This document shows, piece after piece, positions 24,034 through 34,527 of a stretch of DNA of 64,000 nucleotides (its first letter is position 1; each line of letters begins with the position of its first letter). Source of the DNA: Ceratorhiza oryzae-sativae (taxonomy: Eukaryota; Basidiomycota; Agaricomycetes; Cantharellales; Ceratobasidiaceae). The notes under the pieces were generated by a model. It was not told where the DNA came from and did no database searches. It saw only the letters and a program-made list of their open reading frames with translations. The stretch covers positions 806,001 to 870,000 of the forward strand of contig JARWMV010000233.1 of the NCBI GenBank assembly GCA_030998015.1, read 5' to 3'. Made by a program: the position numbers and the translations under genes.

Positions 24034-24963
24034 ATGAAGGTAAATTTTGCTCACCAAAATGCTTTCAGCTATATACTCATTGCTCGTGCTGCAGCTCATC
24101 ACCAAGCAGCAGCAAGAAGATGCCGCGATTGCGACTGCATGGGGAGGTCTCAAGGGTAGCGCTGTTGGGCTCTCACTGTGAGCCAACTCCACAAGGGCCG
24201 ACGTTTTGTTCTTACAATTCTACAGTGCTGCCCCAGCTATGTATTTTGCAAGCAAACGGTATCCCGCAATCCGCGCAATCCCTCCAGTCCAGCGCACCTT
24301 TCTTCTGATGGTTGCAACTCTTGGCGTCGGCCTCACCAACGCCGAAATAGCTTACGAGGTAGGTTATCCGTTTCCTTGCCCTTTCGCTGTGCTCACAATC
24401 GACATAGGCATACATGAAATCGCAATGGCAAGGTCGCACGGCTGATATTCTGCGCACAGAGCAAGCGGAAGAAGAGCGTGGGCTAAACGCGCTCAGCCTC
24501 AAGGGCCGTGCCCTCCATTGGGCAAAGGAGAATCGATTTGGCATCATTGGCATGAGCTGGGTATCTGCCATGGCGATTTCTGGAGGCTTGATATTCGCTC
24601 GCAACCGAGGAGTTCCTTGTAAGCCTGCTACTTGACACCCCTCAGCCCGATCTAACTCGTGATCCAGTCTCTCAAAAGATCGTTCAAGTGCGTATGTACG
24701 CTCAAGGTGTTACGATCGCTGTCCTGCTCGCAAGTGCCGGTCTTGCTGCCATCCACCTCGAGGACGAAGAGGCGCTCAGCAAGAGCGAAAAATCTCGCCT
24801 CCCTAGTGAGGCGTGGAAGCGCATGGTGAGCTCTAGTCTCCGCTCTCACCTTCTCACATCCGCCTAACACGATGTCTAGATTGATAACAGCCCGAGCAAC
24901 CTGGCTCAGAGGGAGCCGTACGTTCCCCCATCCCACCACCATGCCCAAACCCACGCGGCCTAG
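24034..24963 (+). CDS. RCF2: HIG1-domain protein, respiratory supercomplex factor 2 homologue, copy 1
   Basis: Mitochondrial inner-membrane protein that in yeast associates with cytochrome oxidase and the III-IV supercomplex. The first coding exon is just ATG AAG (MK); it splices to LITKQQQEDAAIATAWGG, then YFASKRYPAIRAIPPVQRTF and LLMVATLGVGLTNAEIAYE. Next comes the HIG1 part: KSQWQGRTADILRTEQAEEE, ALHWAKENRFGIIGMSWVSA, MAISGGLIFARNRGVPFSQK and VRMYAQGVTIAVLLASAGLA. The tail ends in a His-rich stretch (PPSHHHAQTHAA). Four membrane segments are likely. The stop is TAG at 24961-24963. It is tandem with a close paralogue 0.4 kb downstream with the same intron positions, including the two-codon first exon. 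Confidence 0.9.
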
Positions 24964-25380
24964 TTTTCCCGAGCCCGAAAGCGAATCTAGGCCTTCGTCC
25001 GTGTTCAACCATGTCCCCTTCGCTTTACCCGAATTCCGAATGCATATCCGAATTCGGCTCTAAAGTTGCCTCATGCATCACGTTATGGACATTTTTCTCA
25101 TCATATTGTATAAAAAGTTGCATGTCAATATTTAGATTAATGTGATATCCTGCGCATAGACTGTGCCGATTGGTTTCCTGGCGGGAACCTCACAAAGATC
25201 CCGGCGGCGACATTCCGACGATCTCAATGACAAATAATGTGCACGTTGTCGTCATCGTGAAATACTTGACCGGAAGATCGACACCCATGGTTCGGAAGAG
25301 TATTTAAGTGGAGCTCACTCGCCACTCTGTGTGTTTGATCCACCACATAGGCGATAACCTCCCCCTGACCCGCCTCCTAG
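24964..25380. other. Spacer between the tandem RCF2 copies
   Basis: 0.4 kb with the 3' end of copy 1 and the promoter of copy 2, including TATTTAAG at 25301. No other feature seen. Confidence 0.55.
25301..25307 (+). promoter_or_regulatory. TATA-like box of RCF2 copy 2
   Basis: TATTTAA, 80 bp upstream of the ATG at 25381. Confidence 0.4.
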
Positions 25381-26339
25381 ATGAAGGTACTGTGATGTCA
25401 AGCGGCTGTCTCGCCCAATTCTATCTCACGGTTGTCTGCACTTCCAGCTCATCACGAAGCAGCAACAAGAAGAGGCCATGAGGGCGACCGCCTGGGGTGG
25501 ATTCAAGGGGGGAGTGCTTGGGCTGGCACTGTATGTCAAGCCTCTCTCTCGTGAACATCTCTCTCACTAGCAATCCATGTATGATGTCATAGGGCCGCCC
25601 CAGCTCTTCATTTCGCCGGGAGAAGGTACCCAACTATTGCAGCCATTCCACCCGTTCAACGTGGGTTCCTCCTCATGGTCGCAACCCTCGGTGTTGGAAT
25701 GACCAATGCCGAGTTGTCGTACGAGGCGAGTCCAGCAATCTGCGTGCTCGAATGCGACTAACTGCGTTTGTAGGCATACCAAAGGTCTCAGTGGCAAGGT
25801 CGCAGCGCTGAAATTCTTCGGAAAGAACAAGAAGAAGAAATTACCGGGCTTCATCAGCTGAGCTTGCCGGGTCGCGCGCTGCACTGGGCAAAAGAGCATC
25901 GGTTTGGGATTATTGGCATGAGTTGGGTATCTGCTATGGCTATTTCAGGCGGTCTTATTTTTACCCGTAACCCACATGTACCATGTGAGTACGTCCACTC
26001 ATTCAATGACGGTCTAAATTTAACTGGCGGATGTTCCAGTCTCTCAAAAAATTGTGCAAGCACGTATGTATGCGCAGGGCGTAACCATTGCCGTGTTGCT
26101 GGCTAGCGCGGGATTGGCAGCGATTCATCTTCAAGACGAGGAAGAGCTCGAAAAGAGCGAAAAGTCTCGCGATCCGGGCGAGGCGTGGAAAAGAATGGTA
26201 TAGCATTTTCCCCGTGTTTTTGATAGCTTGCTTACCTCTTTTGCAGATTGAAAACTCGCCTGGTGGAGGGGTGGCCACCAAAGAGCCATACGTCCCACCG
26301 TCCCACCATCATCATGCAAAGCAAACGCCAAGCTCCTAG
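25381..26339 (+). CDS. RCF2: HIG1-domain protein, respiratory supercomplex factor 2 homologue, copy 2
   Basis: Paralogue of the preceding gene with the same exon pattern (MK first exon, then LITKQQQEEAMRATAWGG). Key segments: HFAGRRYPTIAAIPPVQRGF, LLMVATLGVGMTNAELSYE, AYQRSQWQGRSAEILRKEQE, HWAKEHRFGIIGMSWVSAM and VQARMYAQGVTIAVLLASAG. The tail is PSHHHHAKQTPSS, with TAG at 26337-26339. Both tandem copies keep the full HIG1 domain, so both may be functional. In yeast, Rcf1 and Rcf2 differ in oxygen response; whether these copies are regulated differently cannot be read from the sequence. Confidence 0.9.
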
Positions 26340-26583
26340 TTTAGTTTTAGACCAACTGTATCATACCTGTAGGCAATAATTATGGGACTTCTCGCCTGAT
26401 TGGCGCGAGAGAGCGCGCTTGTATTGGGCCCCACCCGTGGATATATACTTAGCACATCTGGGGTCCGTTTTGGCAAGCATTGGCGCCCGTCTTGCACCGA
26501 GCCCCACCGCCACCATCTATCTGACTTGTGCTCTCTTCAAGCTCGCAAACCACTGTAAATCTCCGTAAACTCCGAGGACCGCT

Positions 26584-27712
26584 ATGCCGCCGTTGAATGA
26601 TATCGCCACCTTTCGCAACGCCTTGAAACGAAGCAAAAGCATAATTATTGTGGCTGGTGCTGGGCTCTCTGCTGCATCAGGTGCGTTTACGTATGTGTAG
26701 CCACGAATCGGACATAGGTATTGAAGGACATGGTGACTTTCAAGGAATACCGACGTTCCGTGGTGCTGGCGGATTATGGCGATCGTTTGAAGCCACTCGG
26801 CTAGCTACACCAGAAGCATTCGAGAGCGATCCGAGCCTAGTGTGGCAGGTTGTACCTATCCCCTTAGCCTACCCCACTCTTTACTGACATATTGGCGCTC
26901 AGTTCTATCATTATCGTCGAGAAAAGTGTGTTCGGCCTCATGGTCATCATGCAAACCGTCTAAACTGCAAGCGTCTGTGGTCCATAGGGTATTCTCTTGC
27001 GAGCCAAACAATGCTCATCATGTCATTGCACGATTTCTTCGACCCGAGTATCGCGAGGCCATAGCTCCACTCGCGAAGAGTTGCACACTCATCACTCAAA
27101 ACGTCGACGGCCTTAGCATACGCGCCCAAGAAAGCCTAGCGGCCAAGGACCCCCCGAAACCTGACTCGAAGCCGGGCGATATTATTGAAATGCATGGGCG
27201 CCTTTTGGATACGATCTGTACGCGTTGCAAAGATCGCCGCCCAGATAAACGTTCGCCCATATGCTCTACCCTGGCTGGCACTGAAACAAGGACGGAAGCT
27301 ATCATGGATGAAGCGGGCGGGCGGGTGCCTGAAGCGAAAATACCGGAAGAAGACTTGCCCCATTGTGAGGTGCAAACATGCGGTGGTCTGCTAAGACCTG
27401 GTGTTGTGTGGTTTGGTGAGAAGATCCCGGCGCTGAAAACCATTGATAGTGTAGTAGAAGCGGCAGATATGTGCCTGGTTGTCGGAACATCGTCTGTGGT
27501 AAGTATAGCCATTCTCGAGTTGCCTCCAGGCTTTGATCATCGTATGACAGGTTTACCCCGCTGCAGGCTTTGCGGACACAGTTCAGCAGAACGGGGGTAA
27601 ATACGCAGTGTTCAACGTTGAAGCATCAGAAGGTGATGAATATGCCGACTTTTTATTCCTCGGGCCTTGTGAGGAGACGCTGGGAAACGTTTTGGATATA
27701 ACTCTTGAATAG
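26584..27712 (+). CDS. Class III sirtuin, SIRT5-like NAD-dependent lysine deacylase
   Basis: The ATG at 26584 gives [19 protein letters not shown], then the NAD-binding [15 protein letters not shown] (the exon join restores G), [31 protein letters not shown], the catalytic-His region EMHGRL, a CTRC zinc pair, a C-x4-C second zinc pair (CEVQTC), [12 protein letters not shown] and [14 protein letters not shown]. The stop is TAG at 27710-27712. The Y-x-x-R of YHYRRE is the pair that in SIRT5 recognises succinyl- or malonyl-lysine, and the C-x4-C second zinc pair is also as in SIRT5. Desuccinylase/demalonylase activity is therefore likely. The short N-terminus has weak mitochondrial-presequence character. 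Introns are in frame at every join checked. Confidence 0.9.
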
Positions 27713-27960
27713 CTTTCAGCGAGCAGCAAGTGATTCTGATGCTCCTTGTTTGTGTGATGCCTATTTAAACAAATCAGCCGCCCAGACTTTAGATCAGCAT
27801 ATAGTCACACGAATGTATCCATTCATGTGATGATTTCAAGCAGTTTTATTGGGTTTCGTTCATGAGTCATTGAAGGTTCGGTCCCGCACTTGGTCTGACT
27901 TGGTTCGTGCTTTGGTATATGAGGTCGTTTTTCTTTTGCCTCTACTGTCGCTCATCACCG

Positions 27961-28759
27961 ATGTCTAGCCACAAGACCTACGATCTTTTCGGGGGTGAGT
28001 CTGATGCCCGGGAAATCGCTTTCGTCCTCTCAATAGCCTCTCTAGGTGCTATTACCGCCAATCTCCCCTCGAATCTCGTTGATGCATCGTAAGGCCACCC
28101 ATATTCTCGTCGCGCTGATGGTTTCACCACGAAGCCCAGGGTGGACAACTCGGGACTGATTTACTGACGCATTCCTCTGACCTGGATTTCCTTCTTCGCT
28201 CGGCTACGACCAGCGAATTACGCCAAGTGCCAGACACGCAAGAAGTCTTCTTGTCTTCCGACTCGGATGTCAGCATTGTGTTTGAGATCTTAGAGAAAGT
28301 CGAGCCCAATGACCCCGAGGAAGCCGCCAAGTAAGTACTAAAATTCACACATAGGAATGCAACTGGGAGATTTATCGATCTCCTGTCCATGCCACTAGGT
28401 TCCATTTTGACTCTTTGGCTCACGACAACGATGCCGCGCCAGAGTCCTGCATCATCGACAAAATCACGACACCCACTTCGACTACGCCTATCAACCCACT
28501 TGTTCTGAGCGTCCTCTATGGCACTCAACTTGTGCCAAAGTTCAACAGCAGCCGGCCAGATAAAGTGAATATTTTTCTCGCGGTTTACCGTTTCGAACAG
28601 AAGAACATCGATGTCACTATGGTCTTTAACGTCCCGGTTGAAGCCGAGAAAGAAGGAAGCGCTATAGCTTTTGGGAGCGAGGCCTACCAGGCGTGGGTGG
28701 CAGCCTTTGCGAAAGCTGTGGGCTCATTTAATGTTATCGATTACGGTCTGTTTGTTTAA
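27961..28759 (+). CDS. MOG1: MOG1, Ran GTPase-interacting nuclear import factor
   Basis: Three exons. MSSHKTYDLFGG from the ATG at 27961 splices to AITANLPSNLVDAS and then to ELRQVPDTQEVFLSSDSD, VSIVFEILEKVEPNDPEEA and FHFDSLAHDNDA. The order LFGGAI, then RQVPDxQEVF, then a central beta-sheet protein with a FHFDSLAxDN motif is the Mog1/PsbP fold signature. The C-terminal part (LVLSVLYGTQLVPKFN, VNIFLAVYRFEQKNIDV, VMVFNVP-like strand) fits. The stop is TAA at 28757-28759. Mog1 binds Ran and promotes nucleotide release. It is unrelated in function to its mitochondrial neighbours. Confidence 0.88.
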
Positions 28760-29374
28760 GCAAAAAAACTCGAAGATACCTCCTCGACATACCCGATGCA
28801 ATGTGGTCGGAATCTGGTGACTCGCAGCAGTCTTTTGTACGCATCACATGGACAAACGGCTTCAATAGGCATGAAATCATACCACAGTTTCGTTCGATAA
28901 ATCGGGTATCACGCGGGGCGTAAATATGTGTATCTTGTGCGTTAATATAATTTGAATTTGTCCAAAAACCGATAGAAAAAAGAGTGTCAAGTCAAGGAAA
29001 TCCAAGCCACCCAGAGGGAGGAAGCAGAACGAGCCAGAGAAGAGGAAATCGCGGTCGATTGTGGGATATCTGAGCGCTCATTAGCCCAGGAGGGCCAAAA
29101 GAAGCTATTCCCGACGACAGCTAGACAGCCGCAACAAAGGTGTTACGCGTTAGGTGGACTATTTCACAGAAAATATTTGTTGAGCTGGCATTTGGCTGGA
29201 AAAGGTGCTTTGGGGCTCAACCTCCAAAACGACCCGAACCTCCAAGTTTCGCCTGACTCGAAACCAGTATTATAATGAAACGGTAGAATCACCCGTATCG
29301 ATTATTGATATGTAAGTGTGGCCGGCCCAACGTTACCCCTAGGGAGTGCCGGGCTGTCATGATGACGCAAGCAG
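28760..29374. other. Intergenic region up to repeat copy A
   Basis: 0.6 kb with no gene. From about 29234 on it shows decayed similarity to the flank of repeat copy B (31 bases with about 5 differences, starting CGAACCTCCAAG), so the repeat family extends beyond the well-conserved core. Confidence 0.5.
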
Positions 29375-30805
29375 CCTATATGCGTGCTTTCAGTGTCTCG
29401 ATATCGGTGGTGATAAATCTCAACACGTGCAATCCATTCCCGGCACGCTGAAACTCTCACTTGAATTCAACCCAACGTCATCGTTGGTGCCCCCTATCGC
29501 GCCAAGCCTCTTGTCTCTCTATTCTCGGCTCTGCCGAGCCGCTTATCGCCCGATAATGGGAATAGGGGCGCATTTTGTATGCACAGACCGACCCCGACGT
29601 CACGTCACCCTCCCGAAAATAGATCCCAAGAATCTCCCGAGAGGAGTGGGAATAACGGGCACGGGCCACTCTCCGGGGGTATAATATGCCCCCAGAGGGG
29701 AGGGAGACCAGCCGCAACCTGCTCTCAACCACCACCTCCCCTCTTGCGCCTACCTGCCATACCCGACCCACCCTAGCCTCACAAAAATGTCCAAACTATT
29801 ACAGCGACCATGTAGGTGACTACCAGCAATCGTTTGACTCTCTCGGACTTGTCGTGCCTCGTGGTCACTGTCCGCCAAAGTCCGGCGTGACCAAGGCGGC
29901 CCTGGTGCCGCCGCATTGTCTGTGTCTTTGCCTTTCTGAGTGTGACTCGTAGGAGGTGTCTGATCCACCACTACGAGCACACTCCGTCTTTCCTTGCTCA
30001 TTCTACGCGCTCCGGCGCTGGCTGCCTTGTTTCTTGACCTTCACCCTATCTTAAGCGCACACTCGGACTGCGTCAGCAGTCAAACAAGGGGGAGAGCACG
30101 AACGATAGCTGACTGTATATACCTTCCTTCCAGGCTACTTCGCAACACGACGCTGCTTGTCGATTTCAACGCAGCTCGGGGCAAACTGACGTCGCATATA
30201 GTGGTTGACCATTAGTAGGCACGTGCAACGGTGACCTTGGTGCCAAGTGCTAACCCCTTTTTCGTAAATTAGCTCATCCGAAATGACAGTTGTTTGTAAC
30301 CTGTTATTTGGTGATCCAGTCCCCTGGTCTTGTGTCTCCTGTTGATTTCTTATGTACCGTGTTGCTCGACTACCCCTCGATCGGTATGTTTTCTCTCGTT
30401 GCCTAATGCTATCTCACTCACCGCCATTCGCAGCATCTGTCACATACATACAAACGACTGGGCCAGCTCTTTTTCCAGGCTTTTGTTCACTGCGTCCTGC
30501 GTCGCATAGCGGCTGCCTGTCGAGACCAGTGTAGGCTGAGTACAGCAGGGCCGGAGCAGCCGGTGCACAGGTCATGCGTCCAATGGGCTGCGCTGAAGTG
30601 ACCTGCGGCTGCTCGGTGGCTCTGGAGTCCAATGATTAGACAGATGGAGAGGGGTAGGACGAGTGGTGTTTTTGTAGAAAGTGTTGAGAATAATGTTCAA
30701 GTAATACTTGTATGCGAAACCCAGCCTAGTCTCCGAGTCTCAGATATTCGTCGGTGCTGACATCCCAAAAGGACACTCGGGTAGAACAAGGCAGAAGGGG
30801 TCATA
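29375..30805 (+). repeat. Dispersed repeat, copy A (inverted relative to copy B)
   Basis: A 1.43-kb segment repeated in reverse orientation at 48455-49886. Long stretches are identical by eye, and all short open frames are shared between the copies. No coding capacity or recognisable transposase is present. It contains a near-palindrome around a TATAAT-like core (29675-29693, G5-TATAATATG-C5) and a CTCGTAG...CTACGAG hairpin near 29948-29979. A solo LTR or a non-autonomous element is possible, but I could not identify definite TG...CA ends, terminal inverted repeats or target-site duplications. Confidence 0.8.
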
Positions 30806-31093
30806 GCAGCATAGCCGGTTTAAGCTTGCGGTGGAAACTACGATCCTGTATTATCAACTTCGAGTCTTTTCGATCAATCAAATCGGGGGATCGACCAAAA
30901 ATTGAGAACTTCATTCGGCGTGGTGTTTGAGCTTAAAGTCCGAGTTCTCTGCTCAACACGCTTGAAGAGTTAGTTGTGCTAAGGACACAGTCTGGAGTGG
31001 TGCTTCAATTATAACATAGAGACGAGACAAACAGAAATCGTGGAATGATACAATTCGTAGGCAAATGACAGATTAGTTTCAGTATCAGCGCGT
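30806..31093. other. Spacer between repeat copy A and TOM22
   Basis: About 0.3 kb of 3' flank of TOM22. Patchy similarity to the far side of copy B is visible (for example GATCCT and TCTTTTCGA blocks). No gene. Confidence 0.4.
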
Positions 31094-31609
31094 CTAGAAA
31101 CCGGGAGGTACAAGTCCTGAGCTAGACGATTGTCCTGGCTGGCCAGGTTGTTGTCCATAAGGGTTAAGCATCTGATAACTCGAAATTAGCTCACTCAGGA
31201 CAGTGGCGACCATGGGACTTACACCCTGTGCACCCTGCTGCTGTGCTAGCATCTCCTTCTCCTGTTGCACGATCTTTGCCTCATCCTCCAATGCGAGTGC
31301 CAGAGGGAGGCCAATAAGCAATGCGCTCGTGGTGACGACCCAGATAATGTTTCCTCCGATCTTCCCAACTCGCTTCACAATCGAAGCAGCAGCGCTGATC
31401 CTGTTTCCAAGAGACTGGCGGGTAGTGGGTGGTACTATGTCTACGAGAGCGGCAAGACGTTCGGCGAGAGTCTCCTGGTCTGGTTCAGACGCAGTGCTAA
31501 CAGACGAAGATGTGCTTGCAACCGAATCGCTCGACTCGCTGTACGAGGAGCTTCCATAGGGGGAGCCAGCTCTTTGGTCCTTTTCTTTGATCTCTTCGAC
31601 TCTGACCAT
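31094..31609 (-). CDS. TOM22: Mitochondrial import receptor subunit TOM22
   Basis: Outer-membrane preprotein receptor. From ATG 31607-31609 there is an acidic, Ser-rich cytosolic domain, then ETLAERLAALVDIVPPTTRQ, SLGNRISAAASIVKRVGKIG and a single transmembrane anchor (NIIWVVTTSALLIGLPLALA) preceded by basic residues. The intermembrane-space tail EDEAKIVQQEKEMLAQQQG follows. A 51-nt intron (31172-31222) separates the last exon (MLNPYGQQPG...VPPGF). The intron length is divisible by three and has no stop, so retention would insert 17 residues rather than truncate. The start codon is 144 bp from the divergent SAS10 start. Confidence 0.92.
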   Translation of the reverse strand: MVRVEEIKEKDQRAGSPYGSSSYSESSDSVASTSSSVSTASEPDQETLAERLAALVDIVPPTTRQSLGNRISAAASIVKRVGKIGGNIIWVVTTSALLIGLPLALALEDEAKIVQQEKEMLAQQQGAQGVSPMVATVLSELISSYQMLNPYGQQPGQPGQSSSSGLVPPGF

Positions 31610-31753
31610 GATAACTGGTGTGGTAGAGGTGGTGGTGAAAGTTTGGGCGAGGGATCAACGCCTGACATCATCTCAGCGCTTGATCATGCACAATTTTGGT
31701 CGGCCTTGTGCCGCTAATCACCGACATAGACACTCTTGCAACTTGTCACCACC

Positions 31754-34389
31754 ATGGGTCGCGGTCAAGCGCGAGGAACACACCGAGGGCGCACACGCGG
31801 AGGATCAACAGGGCGGGGAGGAAGAGGTGCAGGCCGTGGAAGGGGAGCATCGCGAAATGGGCGTACTGGTGGCAAGGTGGATTCCAAGTTGAATCGCTGG
31901 AAGACTGCAGAGGATGTCCCGATGGACGAGGAAGACGAGTGTAAGCCGAGCTCGTCTCATAATGCTAACTAGATTCTTGACTCTGTGTTGCAGTCTTTGC
32001 CGCCCGCGATAAGATCCTGCTGGACGACGTAGCTCGTGCTCGCGCGCGTGCAGGGCCTGGCATGGGCGAGGACGACGACGACGAATTTGACCAAGATGAC
32101 GAGATATTTGGGCTCGATGGTGTAGGAGAGTCATCCTCGGAAGACGACGAAGGCGAGGACGAGGACGGGTCGGATGAAGATTCTGAAAACGAAGCCCCGG
32201 CCCCAACAAAACTTAGGACAAAGGCAAAGCCAGCTGTGAAGACAGACGGTTCGGATGCGTCCTCAGACTCTGAAGAAGAGCTCTCACGATGGGGGAAGTC
32301 TCGCTCTGTGTATTATGCGGATAACTCTCATGCTATGGACGAAGATGATATCGAGGCGCGGGAAATGGAGGAGCGCGAAGGCAGGAGGCTGCAGGCTAAG
32401 TTGATTTCGGAGATGATAGAAGACGACTGGGGCTTCAACGACGTTCAGTAAGCACCTAGCCCATCGTATTGCTCTATACACATCTGATGTAGTTTTAAAG
32501 CGATGAAGCGGTGGATTCTCTGTCGGCTGTTCCAGTCGCACTACCACTTCCTACGGACAAAGCTTCACTATTACGACACATGGAGAAACATGACCCCCTC
32601 ACGCTGGCCCTAGCTAGGGATTGGGAGGATACCGCTTACCAGGTGATGGAGACAACTGCGACTGTGAAGGAGTAGGTTTATTGCCGCGCCCTCAAAATCT
32701 TGCCTAACGAACCCATAGAATTGGAGTCGCCAATCCCGACGACCCAGCTCTTGGGCTGATGCACCTTCACCATCGTCAGTCTCAAGTCGCCCCCTGCGTC
32801 TCCTTCTATGGCCCACTGAAGTATTTTCTACAGAAACACTCTTGTCGTATGCTGCCACGCTTGCGTTCTATTTTCACCTTCAATCAGCTCCCTCCGCCAC
32901 TGATGCCTCAGAAACGTCTTCCTGCCCACCCCCAACTCCGGCCGAGGCCAAACGGCTTCGAAAAGAAGTTATTTCACGGCTTCTTACCCTGAAACAATCG
33001 CTTGCTACCCTGGAAGATCTTGGGTTTGCGGCCGACGAAGGGGATGAAGATGACGATGATTTCAGTGACGGCGAGGACGACTTTTCGGTCGATGGAGATG
33101 AATCATTCCAAATAAACGGAGATGACCATGGGAGCTCAGAGGACCCAGAAGATGAGGCGAGCCCCTACGGGCTCAAACCCGGCGAAAAGGTCTCCCATGA
33201 GAGTGGCGGAATACCCCGACTTCAAAACTTGGAAGAGGAGTGGCAACAAGACAAGATATCTGGGTGGCTTGGATCCTCCGAGGATAAAGGTGCGAAGAAG
33301 AAGAAGAAAAAGCGTAAATCTGAGTTGGGAGAGCTGGACGAAGGAGAGCTGGAGGATTTGATGAAAGACGCGTTGGAGTTAGAAGAGCCAACGCTTTCTC
33401 CAAAAAAACGCAGCAAGAAGGTAGAGGCTGTAATGGAGGCAGGAGAAAGACAGGTCAAGAAAGACAAGAAGAGAAAGAAAGAGGCTGTGGCCCATGAGGG
33501 TCCGGTATTTGACTTGGTAGAACCGGAGTTCGCGCCTACCAAGAAGAGCAAACGGTCTTCAAATGCTGGAGGCACCGAATCGGAGGCGTTTGGGGACCCA
33601 ACTCAATTAAGCCACACAGATGCGAGTGACAAGGAGGGAAGACGTCGGACGTTGAGATTCCATACGAGCAAAATTGAAAGGTGAGTTTGTCATGCCATTC
33701 ATCCGCCTTCGAGAGTGTATTGACGTCATAATCTCCTCAAGTGCATCCAACCGTCGCTCAGCTGCTCGCGCGGGAATGGGAGGGGATGATGATCTGCCGT
33801 ACCGAGAGCGACGAAAAGATCAAAAGCGGACAGGACTCGGACAGGGTGGCGATGATCTGGATATGGACGTGGATGAAGACGTCAAGATGAACGCCGATGC
33901 TACTTCGATCGGAAAACGCACACGAGATTCAGCCAGTTCAACCGAAGACGAAGAGACTGAGGATGAGGATGAATATTATGACCTTGTTCGAAAGGCCAAG
34001 AAACAAAAGAAAGAGGAGAAAAAGGGGAATATGAGGCGATGAGAGCCTCTGAACGGTTTGTGATTGTTCCTTTGTTCGTTTTCTCGTACTCACATCACCG
34101 TTGATTATGTAGCATTGACCCTGACGAAGAGTCCTCGTCGGGTCCACGCTCTCTAACTAGAGCCATTCTCAAGAATCGTGGAATGACACCCAACCGTAGC
34201 CCTAAGAACAAGGCTGCACGAAATCCTCGTGTCAAGAAGAAACTGCAGTATGCAAAGGCTCAAAAGAAACTTGGAAGCCGACAAGCCGTGTTCAAAGGTG
34301 GCGCAGAAGTGGCTGCCGCTAGAGAGGGTAGATATGAAGGAGAGAAGAGCGGTATCTCTGGGAGGGTTGTCAAGAGTGTCAAACTGTGA
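31754..34389 (+). CDS. SAS10: SAS10/UTP3, U3 snoRNP small-subunit processome protein
   Basis: Nucleolar factor in 18S rRNA maturation. The ATG at 31754 lies in ACCACCATGG. The N-terminus is an RGG-like Gly/Arg tract, followed by long acidic stretches, DPLTLALARDWEDTAYQV, LLSYAATLAFYFHLQSAP, then EVISRLLTLKQSLATLEDLG (Sas10/Utp3 helical motif). Next come Lys-rich segments and the signature C-terminus NRGMTPNRSPKNKAARNP and RVKKKLQYAKAQKKLGSRQA. The stop is TGA at 34387-34389. At 34024-34027 a G4 run should be G5 to pass from KKEEKKG to EYEAMRASER, which then splices to IDPDEESSSGPRSL; as written the frame hits TGA. I read this as a one-base error. Confidence 0.9.
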
Positions 34390-34463
34390 TAGTTATGATA
34401 GTCTTGTAGACCAGGTGTCTTGTTCGATAATTTGGATAATTTATCTTGAGTACATTTGTCATT

Positions 34464-34471
34464 TCACGTGA
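34464..34471. promoter_or_regulatory. TCACGTGA E-box upstream of the complex I gene
   Basis: Perfect 8-bp palindrome 57 bp before the ATG at 34528, in the short gap after SAS10. Confidence 0.4.
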
Positions 34472-34527
34472 TCCATTGGTAAGCGCCGTTGTGAACGGCG
34501 GTGAGAAACTCTTCCATAACCCTCGTG

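Noticed and set aside
29750..30001. Short open frames shared by the two repeat copies as possible proteins
   Set aside because: They are shared only because the DNA is duplicated; none has a known domain, a strong start context or codon use like the genes around.
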